Below, piece after piece: positions 34,482 to 42,042 of a stretch of 64,000 nt of DNA. Under the pieces are notes generated by a model. That model was not told the origin of the DNA. It made no database searches and saw only the letters and a program-made list of their open reading frames with translations. The translations under genes and the position numbers were made by a program. Origin of the DNA: Bog-473 sp963766995 (GTDB taxonomy: Bacteria; Actinomycetota; Acidimicrobiia; Acidimicrobiales; RAAP-2); the NCBI GenBank assembly GCA_963766995.1, contig CAVYCE010000003.1, positions 1,116,001-1,180,000 on the forward strand, given 5' to 3'. The number at the start of each line of letters is the position of its first letter. Positions within the stretch are counted from its first letter, which is position 1.

Positions 34482-35684
34482 CTACGGCGCGGCCTGGGTC
34501 TCCACGTGCCTTGTCGGGAGCTTGCCCCCGAGATGCTCGAGGATCTTCAGCGCCTGGTCCAGCGTCGAGACGGCGTACACGTGGAGCTGCGGTGTGTCTT
34601 TGGAGCGGGCGGCGGCCAGTTCCTGGGGCGGCACGAAGAACACGGTGGCGCCAGCCCGTTCCACCGCGATGGTCTTCTCTGCCACCCCTCCCACGTCGCC
34701 GACGGCGCCGTTCGGGTCGATGGTGCCGGTGGCGGCGATAATTCGGTTGCCGGTGAGGTGTCCCCCGGACAGCTTGTCAATGATGCCCAGGGTCATGGCC
34801 AGACCGGCCGAGGGTCCGCCGATGTCGGCCGTGTGCACTGACACCTTGACCGGAAAGTCAAAGTTGAATTGATCCTCAGGCTCAATGCCCAGGTAGGCGG
34901 TGGGGACGGCGTCAGCCGTTCCGCACCCGTCCTCCTTCAAACCCTTGGGCGGGGTACCGAGAGTGGCCTTGCGCTCCACGATCTTCCCTGACTCGAATGT
35001 GCCACTTGAGTTGATGAACGACTGTTCAATCCTGAGCTCCACCGTCGAGCCCGGCTTCAACCCGTGCAGCGCGGTGACCAGACCACAGGCCGACGGGGTG
35101 AGGGTGAAGTTCACTCCCACAATGATCTGGCCCACCTGCAACACGCGGCTGGCGGGCGAGCCCGGGTCCATGCCGTAGATCAGCGCGCCAGCGGCCTTCG
35201 CATTGATGGTGTAGCCCAGGTGCGTCAGCGCGGCGGCCGTGGCGGCCTGTTGCGCCTGTGACATTTCGAGGTAGCCCTGATCGACGAATTCGTTCTCGGA
35301 AACGGAAGGTCCAAGCAACTCGTCCGAGGGGACGACCTGAGCGTCCGAAGACAGATAACGCTCCTGCAGGTATGTGAGCGCATTGAGCTGTTGGACATAG
35401 ACATCGGTCAGCAGGATGTTGCCGGAGATTTTGTGATCGAGGTGCGCTGGCACATCAATGAACTGCGCCACTGGTGTCGCATCACCGGGCGTGATGGCGT
35501 AGTAGTTGACGCTCCAGCGCCCGAGAATCCACCAGCCGGCGCCAAAGAGGATTACCAATGCCATGAGGATGAAGGGCCATCGGCGGCGACGCGGCAGAGC
35601 GTCCGGACGGGAATGCCCGTCGGGAAGCAAAGGATGGGAGAGGTCGTCGCCATCTCCAGCAGGGGGGGTGTCCAGGTCGGTCAT
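34482..35684 (-). CDS. PDZ and Lon-type (S16) serine protease, membrane-anchored
   Basis: A 400-residue protein. One membrane helix at about residues 36-56, a PDZ-like domain (about 150-230, with AGALIYGMDPGSPASRVLQVGQIIVGVN) and a Lon-type protease domain with catalytic Ser292 in GGPSAGLAMTLG and Lys337 in GVAEKTIAVERAGA. This is the YlbL-type protease seen in Gram-positive bacteria. It probably faces outward and degrades envelope proteins. The start at 35684 was chosen because earlier codons overlap the divergent HEAT gene. The 34473 gap to the DivIVA gene is 9 bp, so the genes may be one operon. Confidence 0.9.
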   Translation of the reverse strand: MTDLDTPPAGDGDDLSHPLLPDGHSRPDALPRRRRWPFILMALVILFGAGWWILGRWSVNYYAITPGDATPVAQFIDVPAHLDHKISGNILLTDVYVQQLNALTYLQERYLSSDAQVVPSDELLGPSVSENEFVDQGYLEMSQAQQAATAAALTHLGYTINAKAAGALIYGMDPGSPASRVLQVGQIIVGVNFTLTPSACGLVTALHGLKPGSTVELRIEQSFINSSGTFESGKIVERKATLGTPPKGLKEDGCGTADAVPTAYLGIEPEDQFNFDFPVKVSVHTADIGGPSAGLAMTLGIIDKLSGGHLTGNRIIAATGTIDPNGAVGDVGGVAEKTIAVERAGATVFFVPPQELAAARSKDTPQLHVYAVSTLDQALKILEHLGGKLPTRHVETQAAP

Positions 35685-35694
35685 ACTCGGATTG

Positions 35695-36345
35695 GTGAGC
35701 GACGATCCTGCCACGGAACCGGCGACCAGCCGCCGCGCCGCCGCACTCCGGCGCCGTCGAATCATTTTGGCCGGGCATTCGGGTGATGCAGCCAAAGCCC
35801 GGCTTGGACTGAGTGATCCCGATGCCGAGGTGCGAGCCACCGCCCTGGGTGCGCTGGGCCGCCTTGGCCTGCTGACCGTGCCCGAGTTAGCTGACGCCCT
35901 GGCGTCGCCCGATGCCTTGGTACGCCGTCGTGCCACTGATGCGGCCCTGTCGGTACGCGGCCCGGGTTCGCGTTCGACGCTCTACCAATTCGCAATTGCC
36001 GCGCTGGATGATCCGGATGCCCTCGTGGTGGTCGGTGCGGCCTGGTTCGTGGCCGAGCGGCGAGTGGCACCCGCAGTACCTGCGCTCAACCGCGTGGCCG
36101 GCCATCACGACGACACCCGCTGCCGTGAGGCAGCGGTCGCTGCTCTCGGAGCTATTGGCCACAGTGATGGCCTTGCTGCCGTGATTGCCGCCCTCGACGA
36201 CAAGCCGACGGTCCGGCGCCGCGCCACGGTGGCCCTGGCCGGATTCGATGATCCTCGAGTGGCCGACGCCTTGCGTCGTTCCGCCGAGGACCGCGACTGG
36301 CAGGTTCGTCAGGCGGCCGACGAACTGATGGAGGGCGACGACTAA
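35695..36345 (+). CDS. HEAT-repeat protein
   Basis: A 217-residue soluble protein with four to five alpha-helical HEAT/PBS-lyase-like repeats. The repeats are visible as LSDPDAEVRATALGALGRLG, LASPDALVRRRATDAAL, LDDPDALVVVGAAWFV, DDTRCREAAVAALGAIG and LDDKPTVRRRATVALAG. Such proteins are scaffolds or act with phycobilin-type and other partners; here the partner is unknown. Starts at GTG 35695, 10 bp from the divergent Lon-like gene, so the promoters of the two overlap. It ends just before the convergent MreB gene. Confidence 0.82.
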   Translation: MSDDPATEPATSRRAAALRRRRIILAGHSGDAAKARLGLSDPDAEVRATALGALGRLGLLTVPELADALASPDALVRRRATDAALSVRGPGSRSTLYQFAIAALDDPDALVVVGAAWFVAERRVAPAVPALNRVAGHHDDTRCREAAVAALGAIGHSDGLAAVIAALDDKPTVRRRATVALAGFDDPRVADALRRSAEDRDWQVRQAADELMEGDD

Positions 36346-36380
36346 TGACACAGTCGCCGGATGAGACCGCCATCACCTCG

Positions 36381-37383
36381 TTATTCGTCGTGGGTGAAGA
36401 GGCGCTTGAGCCGGTCGAACGACTCGAGGCACACCGCCGCTCCCTGCACCACGCACTCGAGCGGTGTATCCACCAGGTGCACCGGCACCGCGGTGGCGTC
36501 GGCCAGGCGTTGCGTCATCCCGCGTAGGAGTGCGCCACCGCCGGTGAGGTGGATGCCCTGGAAAATGATGTCCTGCGCCAGCTCCGGTGGTGAGTCCCCC
36601 AGGCAGTAGGCGGCGGCGGTGATCACCGACAGCACATTCTCTTCGAGGGCACGTCGAATTTCCGATGGCGCCAGCAACACCGTTTTGGGTCGACCGGTCG
36701 CCACCTCGCGACCTCGGATCTCCGCCTCTTGCTCTCCTGGAAATGGGAAGGCCGATCCGATGGCGTGCTTCAGCGCCTCGGCCGTCCGCTCGCCGATGGC
36801 CACACCATGCTCGTGCCGTATGTAGGCCTGAATGGACGCGTCGAAGTCGAATCCGCCGCAACGCAATGCCGCGCACCGCCACCACGCCACCCAGCGAGAT
36901 CACGGCCATCTCAGCCGTGCCACCACCGATGTCCACCACCATGTTGCCCACGGGCTCGTGAATCGGGAGCCCGGCTCCGATGGCGGCAGCCATGGGCTGT
37001 TCGATCAGATAGCTGGCGGAGGCTCCGGCCCGCCGGGCCGCCTCTTTGACGGCACGGCGTTCGACCGCCGTGATGGCGGAGGGAACGCAGATAAGTACCT
37101 TGGGCCGGTTCAGTCTGCTGATCCCCACCCGGTGCAGGAGGACGCTGAGCATGCGTTCGGTCACTTCGAAGTCGGTAATGGCACCGCCGCGCAAGGGGCG
37201 CTCGGCCACGATGTAGCCCGGGGTGCGCCCGATCATCTGCCAGGCGTCGGTGCCAATGGCCAACACTTCGCGGGTGCGGGAGTCGAGTGCCACCACCGTT
37301 GGCTCATTGAGCACAATGCCCTTGCCCTTGGCGTACACCAGTGTGTTGGCCGTCCCGAGATCAATGGCCAGGTCGCGCGACAT
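36381..37383 (-). pseudogene. mreB: MreB/Mbl actin homologue interrupted by a frameshift
   Basis: The first frame runs from the ATG at 37383 with the actin phosphate-1 motif DLGTANTLVYAKGKGIVLNEP, the phosphate-2 region VVDIGGGTAEMAVISLGG (about residues 150-167) and the family's VPSAITAVERRAVKEAAR. At about residue 177 (near 36860) it changes frame; the expected continuation, GGFDFDASIQAYIRHEHGVAIGERTAEALKHAIGSAFPF, is in the next frame down to the stop at 36381, ending ESFDRLKRLFTHDE. One extra base (the C after GCGTTG on the minus strand) explains it. Combined length is about 334 residues, normal for MreB. If real, the gene is inactive; a sequencing error is just as likely. Confidence 0.85.
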
Positions 37384-37452
37384 TCCGCCTCATGGTACGA
37401 CCGCACGGACCCGCGACCGTATTTTGCTCGTGTCCGTCGATAGCCTCGCGGA

Positions 37453-38655
37453 GTGACCCCCTCACGCCAGGACCCGCCTCTCGGGGGTCCGGACGACGAT
37501 GGCCAGGACGGCCCTATCGACGATTTCGACGTCCCGTTACGAGGCTGGCTTGACCCCGAGGACCGACTGTGGCGTCATCCCAGCGAGTTCGAACCACGAG
37601 AGCCGGGTGCACGGGGCGCCGTGCCCTCCCCGTCGCTGCTCCACCATCACCGCTCCACGGCAATGGTGCTCGTGGGGGCGGGTGCGGTCCTGGCCGCCGT
37701 GGCCTGGGTCATCATCCTGCTGTCTCCGTCGTCCGACCACCCCACCGTGGCCGACTCCGGCGGGGCCATGACCGATGCGCCACTGACCACCCTGGCCAGC
37801 AACACCCGAGCCATTCCCAGCGCCGCCAACGCGGCCGGGCAATCCCTGGTGCAGCTTCGGGCCAGCACCTCACATGGTGAGGTGTCACTCGTCGGGGTGG
37901 CCGTGGCCGAAGGGGGGCTGGTGGCCACCACAGCCAATGGATTGAATGGACTGCGCTCCATCGACATGGTGGGCCGCGACGGGAAGCTCCTCCGAGCGTC
38001 AGTGGTGGGTGTCGACCGCGACTCCGATGTGGCGCTGGTCAACGTGCCCGACGATGTCCCGGTGGCCCCGTTTGCCGACGACAGTTACCTGGGGACGGGT
38101 AGCGGCGACATGATCCTGAGCATGACCTCTCGTCACTCGGCCTACGCGCTGGAGTGCACGCCAGGAGCCATCACGGCCATCGGTATCCCCATCCCAAGCG
38201 GCGAGGCCAGTGGCATGCCAGCCATCACCTCATCGGCGTCGGCACCGTCGGTCGAATCGGGAGACCCGCTGTTGAATGACTCGGGTGACGTCATCGGCAT
38301 TCTCTACAACGCCCCCAATCCCGAGCCCACCTTCCTCCCGGCCCAATTGGTGCTGGGGGTGTCCGATGATCTTCGCTCGGTCGGTCGGGTGACCCACGGC
38401 TGGCTTGGCGTGGAGGGGGCCGATGGAGCAGGCACGGGAGGAGCGATGGTGTCGTCCATCATGGCCGGCAGCCCCGCGGCCTCGAGTCTGCGACCGGGTG
38501 AAGTCATCACCAAGCTAGGCAGCTACCCGATCAGGAACATGGCTGAGCTGCGGGCCCGTCTTTATGTGCTCGCTCCCGATACCCGAGTCGTGTTGTCGGT
38601 GGTCAATGGGACCGAGACCAAGGTCGTGGCCGTCACCCTGAGCCCGTCCCCCTAG
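37453..38655 (+). CDS. Trypsin-like/PDZ protein, likely inactive HtrA relative
   Basis: A 400-residue protein with a cytoplasmic Pro/Asp-rich N-terminus (LDPEDRLWRHPSEF is typical of actinobacterial HtrA-like proteins), a membrane helix at about 69-91, a trypsin-like domain and a C-terminal PDZ domain (HGWLGVEG ... AGSPAASSLRPGEVITKLG). The His motif TAAH is replaced by TTANGL (residues 159-164), Asp192 in DRDSDVALV is kept, and the nucleophile region reads ESGDPLL (Ser269) instead of GNSGGP. The loss of His suggests a pseudo-protease, perhaps a binding or signalling role outside the membrane. Confidence 0.82.
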   Translation: MTPSRQDPPLGGPDDDGQDGPIDDFDVPLRGWLDPEDRLWRHPSEFEPREPGARGAVPSPSLLHHHRSTAMVLVGAGAVLAAVAWVIILLSPSSDHPTVADSGGAMTDAPLTTLASNTRAIPSAANAAGQSLVQLRASTSHGEVSLVGVAVAEGGLVATTANGLNGLRSIDMVGRDGKLLRASVVGVDRDSDVALVNVPDDVPVAPFADDSYLGTGSGDMILSMTSRHSAYALECTPGAITAIGIPIPSGEASGMPAITSSASAPSVESGDPLLNDSGDVIGILYNAPNPEPTFLPAQLVLGVSDDLRSVGRVTHGWLGVEGADGAGTGGAMVSSIMAGSPAASSLRPGEVITKLGSYPIRNMAELRARLYVLAPDTRVVLSVVNGTETKVVAVTLSPSP

Positions 38656-38664
38656 CATGCACGA

Positions 38665-39870
38665 GTGAGCATGTTCGGCTCGAATGATCCGGAAAACCCC
38701 ATGGGCGGTTTGCTCGGCGACCTCTTGAAGGTCATCGGTTCGTCCCAGAGTGGCAATGACGGCTGGTTCGATGCCGCCCGTACCCTGGCCCACGGCGTGG
38801 CCACCGAGGGCGAACAGGACGACAACGCCGATCCACTGGTTCGCATCGCCTTCGAAGAGCTGGCCCGAGTGGCCGAACTGCATGTGGCCGAGGCGACCGG
38901 GATTTCGCTCACCTCGAGCGGTGCCGCCATCTCGTTCGACGCCGTGGGACCGGGCCAGTGGTCGTTCCGAGTGCTCGAGGCCTACCGGCCGACCCTGCAA
39001 TTGATGGTGGAGGCCCAGCAGCAGGGCGCGTCCGCCATTCCACCGGCCATGGACCTGAGCACTTTCGGCGACGATCCGACTGGGGGCCTCGGCGGCCTGC
39101 TGGGTCAGTTCGCGGTGACGCTAGGCCCAGTGCTGCTGGGCATGCAGTTCGGGTCAGCAGCCGGCCACTTGGCTCGGCGGGCCTTTGGCCAATACGCGCT
39201 CCCGCTGCCCTGGCCGGAGTCGGCCACCCTGTTGTTGGTGCCCAGCAACGTGGCGCAGTTTGCCGAGGACTGGAGCCTGCCGCTCCAAGAAGTCCAACTG
39301 TGGGTCTGCGTGCGCGAGCTCACCATGCACGCGGTGATGACCCGGCCCGGCATTCGGAGTGCGCTGACTCGGTTGTTGGGTGACGCTGCGGCGCATGCCG
39401 CTGCCGCGCAGCGATCACTGGTGGAGCGACTGGGCGACGGCCTGGGTGACGAGGCCACACTCGAAGGTGTCCTCAGCGACCCGGAGTCGATCATCTCTGA
39501 TCTGATCAGCCCCGAACAGCGCAACGTCTCCAATGCACTGACGGCAGTGACGACATCACTGGGGGCCTACGTCGACCACGTCACGGCTGGGATCGCGTCG
39601 GCACTCACCTCGACACCGGCCGCACTGCGAGAGGCGTGGTACCGATACCGGGTGGAAGACGCCAAAGGCGAGCAGGCTTTCGCCGGACTGTTTGGGCTCA
39701 ACGTCGGCCAGGCCGAAGTCGATCGTGGCGCCAACTTCATCGATGGCGTGGTCGAGCGGGCCGGTGAAGACGCCCTGTACCGGTTATTGGCTGACGAAAT
39801 GGACCTACCCACACCGGCCGAAGTGGACGCACCCGGGCTGTGGCTGGCCCGCATCGGCCTGCTGGACTGA
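38665..39870 (+). CDS. Zinc-metalloprotease-like protein (DUF2342/TIGR03624 type), altered HExxH
   Basis: A 401-residue protein starting with GTG. The family pattern includes LLGMQFGSAAGHLARRAFGQYALPLP (about 156-182), NVAQFAEDWSLPLQEVQLWVCVREL and the C-terminal EEMDLP-like DEMDLPTPAEVDAPGLWLARIG. In the family a zinc-binding HExxH follows QVRLWVCLHE; here residues 217-222 read RELTMH, so the first zinc-binding histidine is replaced by Arg while Glu218 and His222 stay. Zinc binding is therefore doubtful. It follows the trypsin-like gene by 9 bp on the same strand, so the two are likely one unit. Confidence 0.75.
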   Translation: MSMFGSNDPENPMGGLLGDLLKVIGSSQSGNDGWFDAARTLAHGVATEGEQDDNADPLVRIAFEELARVAELHVAEATGISLTSSGAAISFDAVGPGQWSFRVLEAYRPTLQLMVEAQQQGASAIPPAMDLSTFGDDPTGGLGGLLGQFAVTLGPVLLGMQFGSAAGHLARRAFGQYALPLPWPESATLLLVPSNVAQFAEDWSLPLQEVQLWVCVRELTMHAVMTRPGIRSALTRLLGDAAAHAAAAQRSLVERLGDGLGDEATLEGVLSDPESIISDLISPEQRNVSNALTAVTTSLGAYVDHVTAGIASALTSTPAALREAWYRYRVEDAKGEQAFAGLFGLNVGQAEVDRGANFIDGVVERAGEDALYRLLADEMDLPTPAEVDAPGLWLARIGLLD

Positions 39871-39872
39871 AC

Positions 39873-40166
39873 CTATTCGGACGGCTCTTCTAAGAAGCCG
39901 AGGTCCCACTCCAGCGCCAGGTTCTCCCGTTCGGCGTCGCGCACGACTCGCTCGCGGTTACGTCGAAACTGCGGGTCGTGCGGAGGCAACAACACCAGCC
40001 GGGCCAGGACACGCTCACGGAACGCGTCGACGATCTCAGCCGGACCGAAGTCCGATTGCACATCCCAATGGGGAGCGATTGGTCCGAGGTAGATCACGCG
40101 CACATGCCCAATGGGTTCGACGGGCTCTGCTGTCTCAACTACCTCTTCTTCAATGTCCGGAGACAT
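39873..40166 (-). CDS. Uncharacterised acidic protein
   Basis: A 97-residue protein, beginning MSPDIEEEVVETAEPVEPIG, with a middle part VRVIYLGPIAPHWDVQSDFGPAEIVDAFRERVLARLVLLPPHDPQF. I do not recognise a family. AGGAGGTGCG lies directly before the ATG at 40166, a strong ribosome-binding site, whereas the longer reading to 40265 has none. Its end is 2 bp from the convergent metalloprotease-like gene. Confidence 0.7.
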   Translation of the reverse strand: MSPDIEEEVVETAEPVEPIGHVRVIYLGPIAPHWDVQSDFGPAEIVDAFRERVLARLVLLPPHDPQFRRNRERVVRDAERENLALEWDLGFLEEPSE

Positions 40167-40347
40167 CGCACCTCCTGGGGTTGCATCCGTTGGCGATCGG
40201 CCGTCAGCGTACTGGAGCCCTGCCACCGGCCGTTCTCGCGGCCGAGCTCGTGCCTGAGTGGCCATTTTCTTACGAACTTCCTATGCCCCAGCTCTTCTCC
40301 TTGTAGGGGGTGACTTTTACAATGGTGCGTGAAAAGGGAGTTGCAAA

Positions 40348-40593
40348 GTGGAAACAGAATGGATGATGCGGGGAAAGTGCAAGGAACTTGCACCTGACAT
40401 CTTCTTTCCAAGTGACGGCATGGGTGTACAGACGGCGCAGAGAGTCTGCGCCGAGTGTCCTGTGGCCGACGCTTGTTTGGAATACGCACTGGAGCACCAC
40501 ATCGACCACGGCGTGTGGGGTGGGTGTTCCGAGCGCGAGCGGCGCCGGATCTTGCGCCGTCGTCGCGGCGCCCGTGCCCTCCCTGTCAGCTAG
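40348..40593 (+). CDS. WhiB-family iron-sulfur regulator
   Basis: An 81-residue WhiB protein. Four [4Fe-4S] cysteines: Cys11, Cys34, Cys37, Cys43 (CAECPVADAC), then the GVWGG turn and the basic C-terminus RRRILRRRRGARALP that touches DNA. The N-terminal extension is short (WhiB1-like size). WhiB proteins work with the vegetative sigma factor and sense NO or redox. It stands alone. Confidence 0.95.
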   Translation: METEWMMRGKCKELAPDIFFPSDGMGVQTAQRVCAECPVADACLEYALEHHIDHGVWGGCSERERRRILRRRRGARALPVS

Positions 40594-40643
40594 GCCCATT
40601 GGCTGAGCCCTGAGGGCACGGCCCATGTGAGACTGACGCTGTC

Positions 40644-41495
40644 ATGTCGGCCGGGGCAGCCTTCTTCGAGTGCGTGATCAATGTCAGCGAGGGCCGGGAC
40701 GGTGCCTTGTTGGACGAGCTCAGTGCTGCGGCGGGACCGGTGCTCTTGGATCGTCACTGTGATCCCGACCACCACCGATCCGTCTTCACCTTGGCCGGGT
40801 CAAAGGACGATGTCAGTCAGGCCGCTCGTCATCTGGCTCACGCAGCGGTAAGCCGCATCGATCTGCGAGGACACTTGGGCGTACACCCGCGACTGGGCGC
40901 CCTCGACGTGGTGCCGTTTGTGCCTTACGTCCCGGGCCAACTTCCCCCGCACGATCTGAACGACGCAGTAGCGCTTCGTGATTCCTTTGCTCGCTGGTGC
41001 GCCGATGCATTGGCGCTGCCCGGCTTCCTGTACGGGCCGGTGGTCGGCGGCGATCGGACGCTGCCCCAAGTAAGGCGACAGGCTTTCGGGGAACTGACTC
41101 CGGACTTCGGTGGCGCCCTACCCCACCCCACGGCCGGTGCGGTGGCCGTGGGCGCTCGCTCCGCGCTAGTGGCCTACAACATCTGGGTCGACACCCTCGA
41201 GGTGGCGCGGCACGTGGCGCCATTGGTGCGCGGCCCCTACGTGCGCTCGCTGGCCCTGCCCGTGGGTGACCGAGCCCAGGTGTCGTGCAACCTGATTGAG
41301 CCGGCCCTGCTCGGACCGGGGGATCTCTATGACGATGTCGCCCGCCATGCCACTGCGGCTGGTGGTCGGGTCGAAGGCGCAGAGTTGGTTGGGCTCATCC
41401 CCGAAATGGTGTTGGGGGCGGTGCCAATAGCGCGCTGGACCGAACTGGATCTCTCAACCGAACGCACTATTGAAAGTCGCATGGCCGCTCAGTAG
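40644..41495 (+). CDS. ftcD: Glutamate formimidoyltransferase, formyltransferase-domain only
   Basis: A 283-residue enzyme of the FtcD transferase type (no cyclodeaminase domain). The N-terminus ECVINVSEGRD is the family's signature, followed by LDRHCDPDHHRSVFTLAG (with the catalytic His region), GVHPRLGALDVVPFVP (about 79-94) and the C-terminal AELVGLIPEMVLG. It transfers a formimino or formyl group between glutamate and tetrahydrofolate, in histidine degradation or folate one-carbon metabolism. No hut genes are visible. Confidence 0.9.
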   Translation: MSAGAAFFECVINVSEGRDGALLDELSAAAGPVLLDRHCDPDHHRSVFTLAGSKDDVSQAARHLAHAAVSRIDLRGHLGVHPRLGALDVVPFVPYVPGQLPPHDLNDAVALRDSFARWCADALALPGFLYGPVVGGDRTLPQVRRQAFGELTPDFGGALPHPTAGAVAVGARSALVAYNIWVDTLEVARHVAPLVRGPYVRSLALPVGDRAQVSCNLIEPALLGPGDLYDDVARHATAAGGRVEGAELVGLIPEMVLGAVPIARWTELDLSTERTIESRMAAQ

Positions 41496-41544
41496 CTCGA
41501 GCGACCTGCCGTGCCGTCGGAGTCGGGCATGACCCCGGGGTGAC

Positions 41545-41847
41545 TCAGGAAGCGTTGACGATGTCTCGACGCTGCATGGCCCGAGCCCGACGCAGGCGAC
41601 GGCGCTCCCGCTCGCTCATCCCGCCCCAAATCCCGAACTTTTCGCCATTGGCCAGCGCGTACTCCAGGCAGTCTTCCCGCACGACACAGCCTCGGCACAC
41701 TTCCTTGGCCTCACGTGTCGACGCCCCTCGCTCGGGGAAGAACAGGTCGGGATCGACTCCCATGCAGTTCGCCTGTAATTGCCAGCTTCGTTCTTGGCGA
41801 CCGTAGAGCGTGGTGACTATGTCCACTGGTCCGCCTCCCCTCGCCAC
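41545..41847 (-). CDS. WhiB-family iron-sulfur regulator (WhiB2-like)
   Basis: A 100-residue WhiB protein with Cys28, Cys51, Cys54 and Cys60 (CRGCVVREDC), then GIWGG and ERERRRLRRARAMQRRD. The N-terminal part WQLQANCMGVDPDLFFPERG is typical of the WhiB2/WhmD group, involved in division and septation. The start at 41847 is used; a GTG seven codons on (VDIVTTLYG) is possible. It is convergent with ftcD. Confidence 0.93.
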   Translation of the reverse strand: MARGGGPVDIVTTLYGRQERSWQLQANCMGVDPDLFFPERGASTREAKEVCRGCVVREDCLEYALANGEKFGIWGGMSERERRRLRRARAMQRRDIVNAS

Positions 41848-42005
41848 CTGGGTGGCATCTATGTAGTTACAACGGTGTCATCTTTCACCACACTGTCACT
41901 GAGCGCAAGGGGAAATTCCGGCCGTCCGTGCCTGGGAATGGGCCAACCGTCCATTCTGGGGCGTGAGCAGGGAGAAGAGGTGAGGAGGGCGGGGAAGATG
42001 AAAGC

Positions 42006-42033
42006 CCCCGCTGACACCCCCGATGCAGCGGGG
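42006..42033 (-). terminator. Hairpin after the VWA gene
   Basis: Arms CCCCGCTG (42006-42013) and CAGCGGGG (42026-42033) with a 12-nt loop, just after the VWA gene stop at 42043. Read on the minus strand the hairpin is followed by GCTTTCATCTTC. Likely the end of the AAA-VWA operon. Confidence 0.55.
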
Positions 42034-42042
42034 AAGGTGGGT

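Noticed and set aside
33636..34841. 401-codon plus frame opposite DivIVA
   Set aside because: Shadow of a coiled-coil gene, Gly/Leu-rich.
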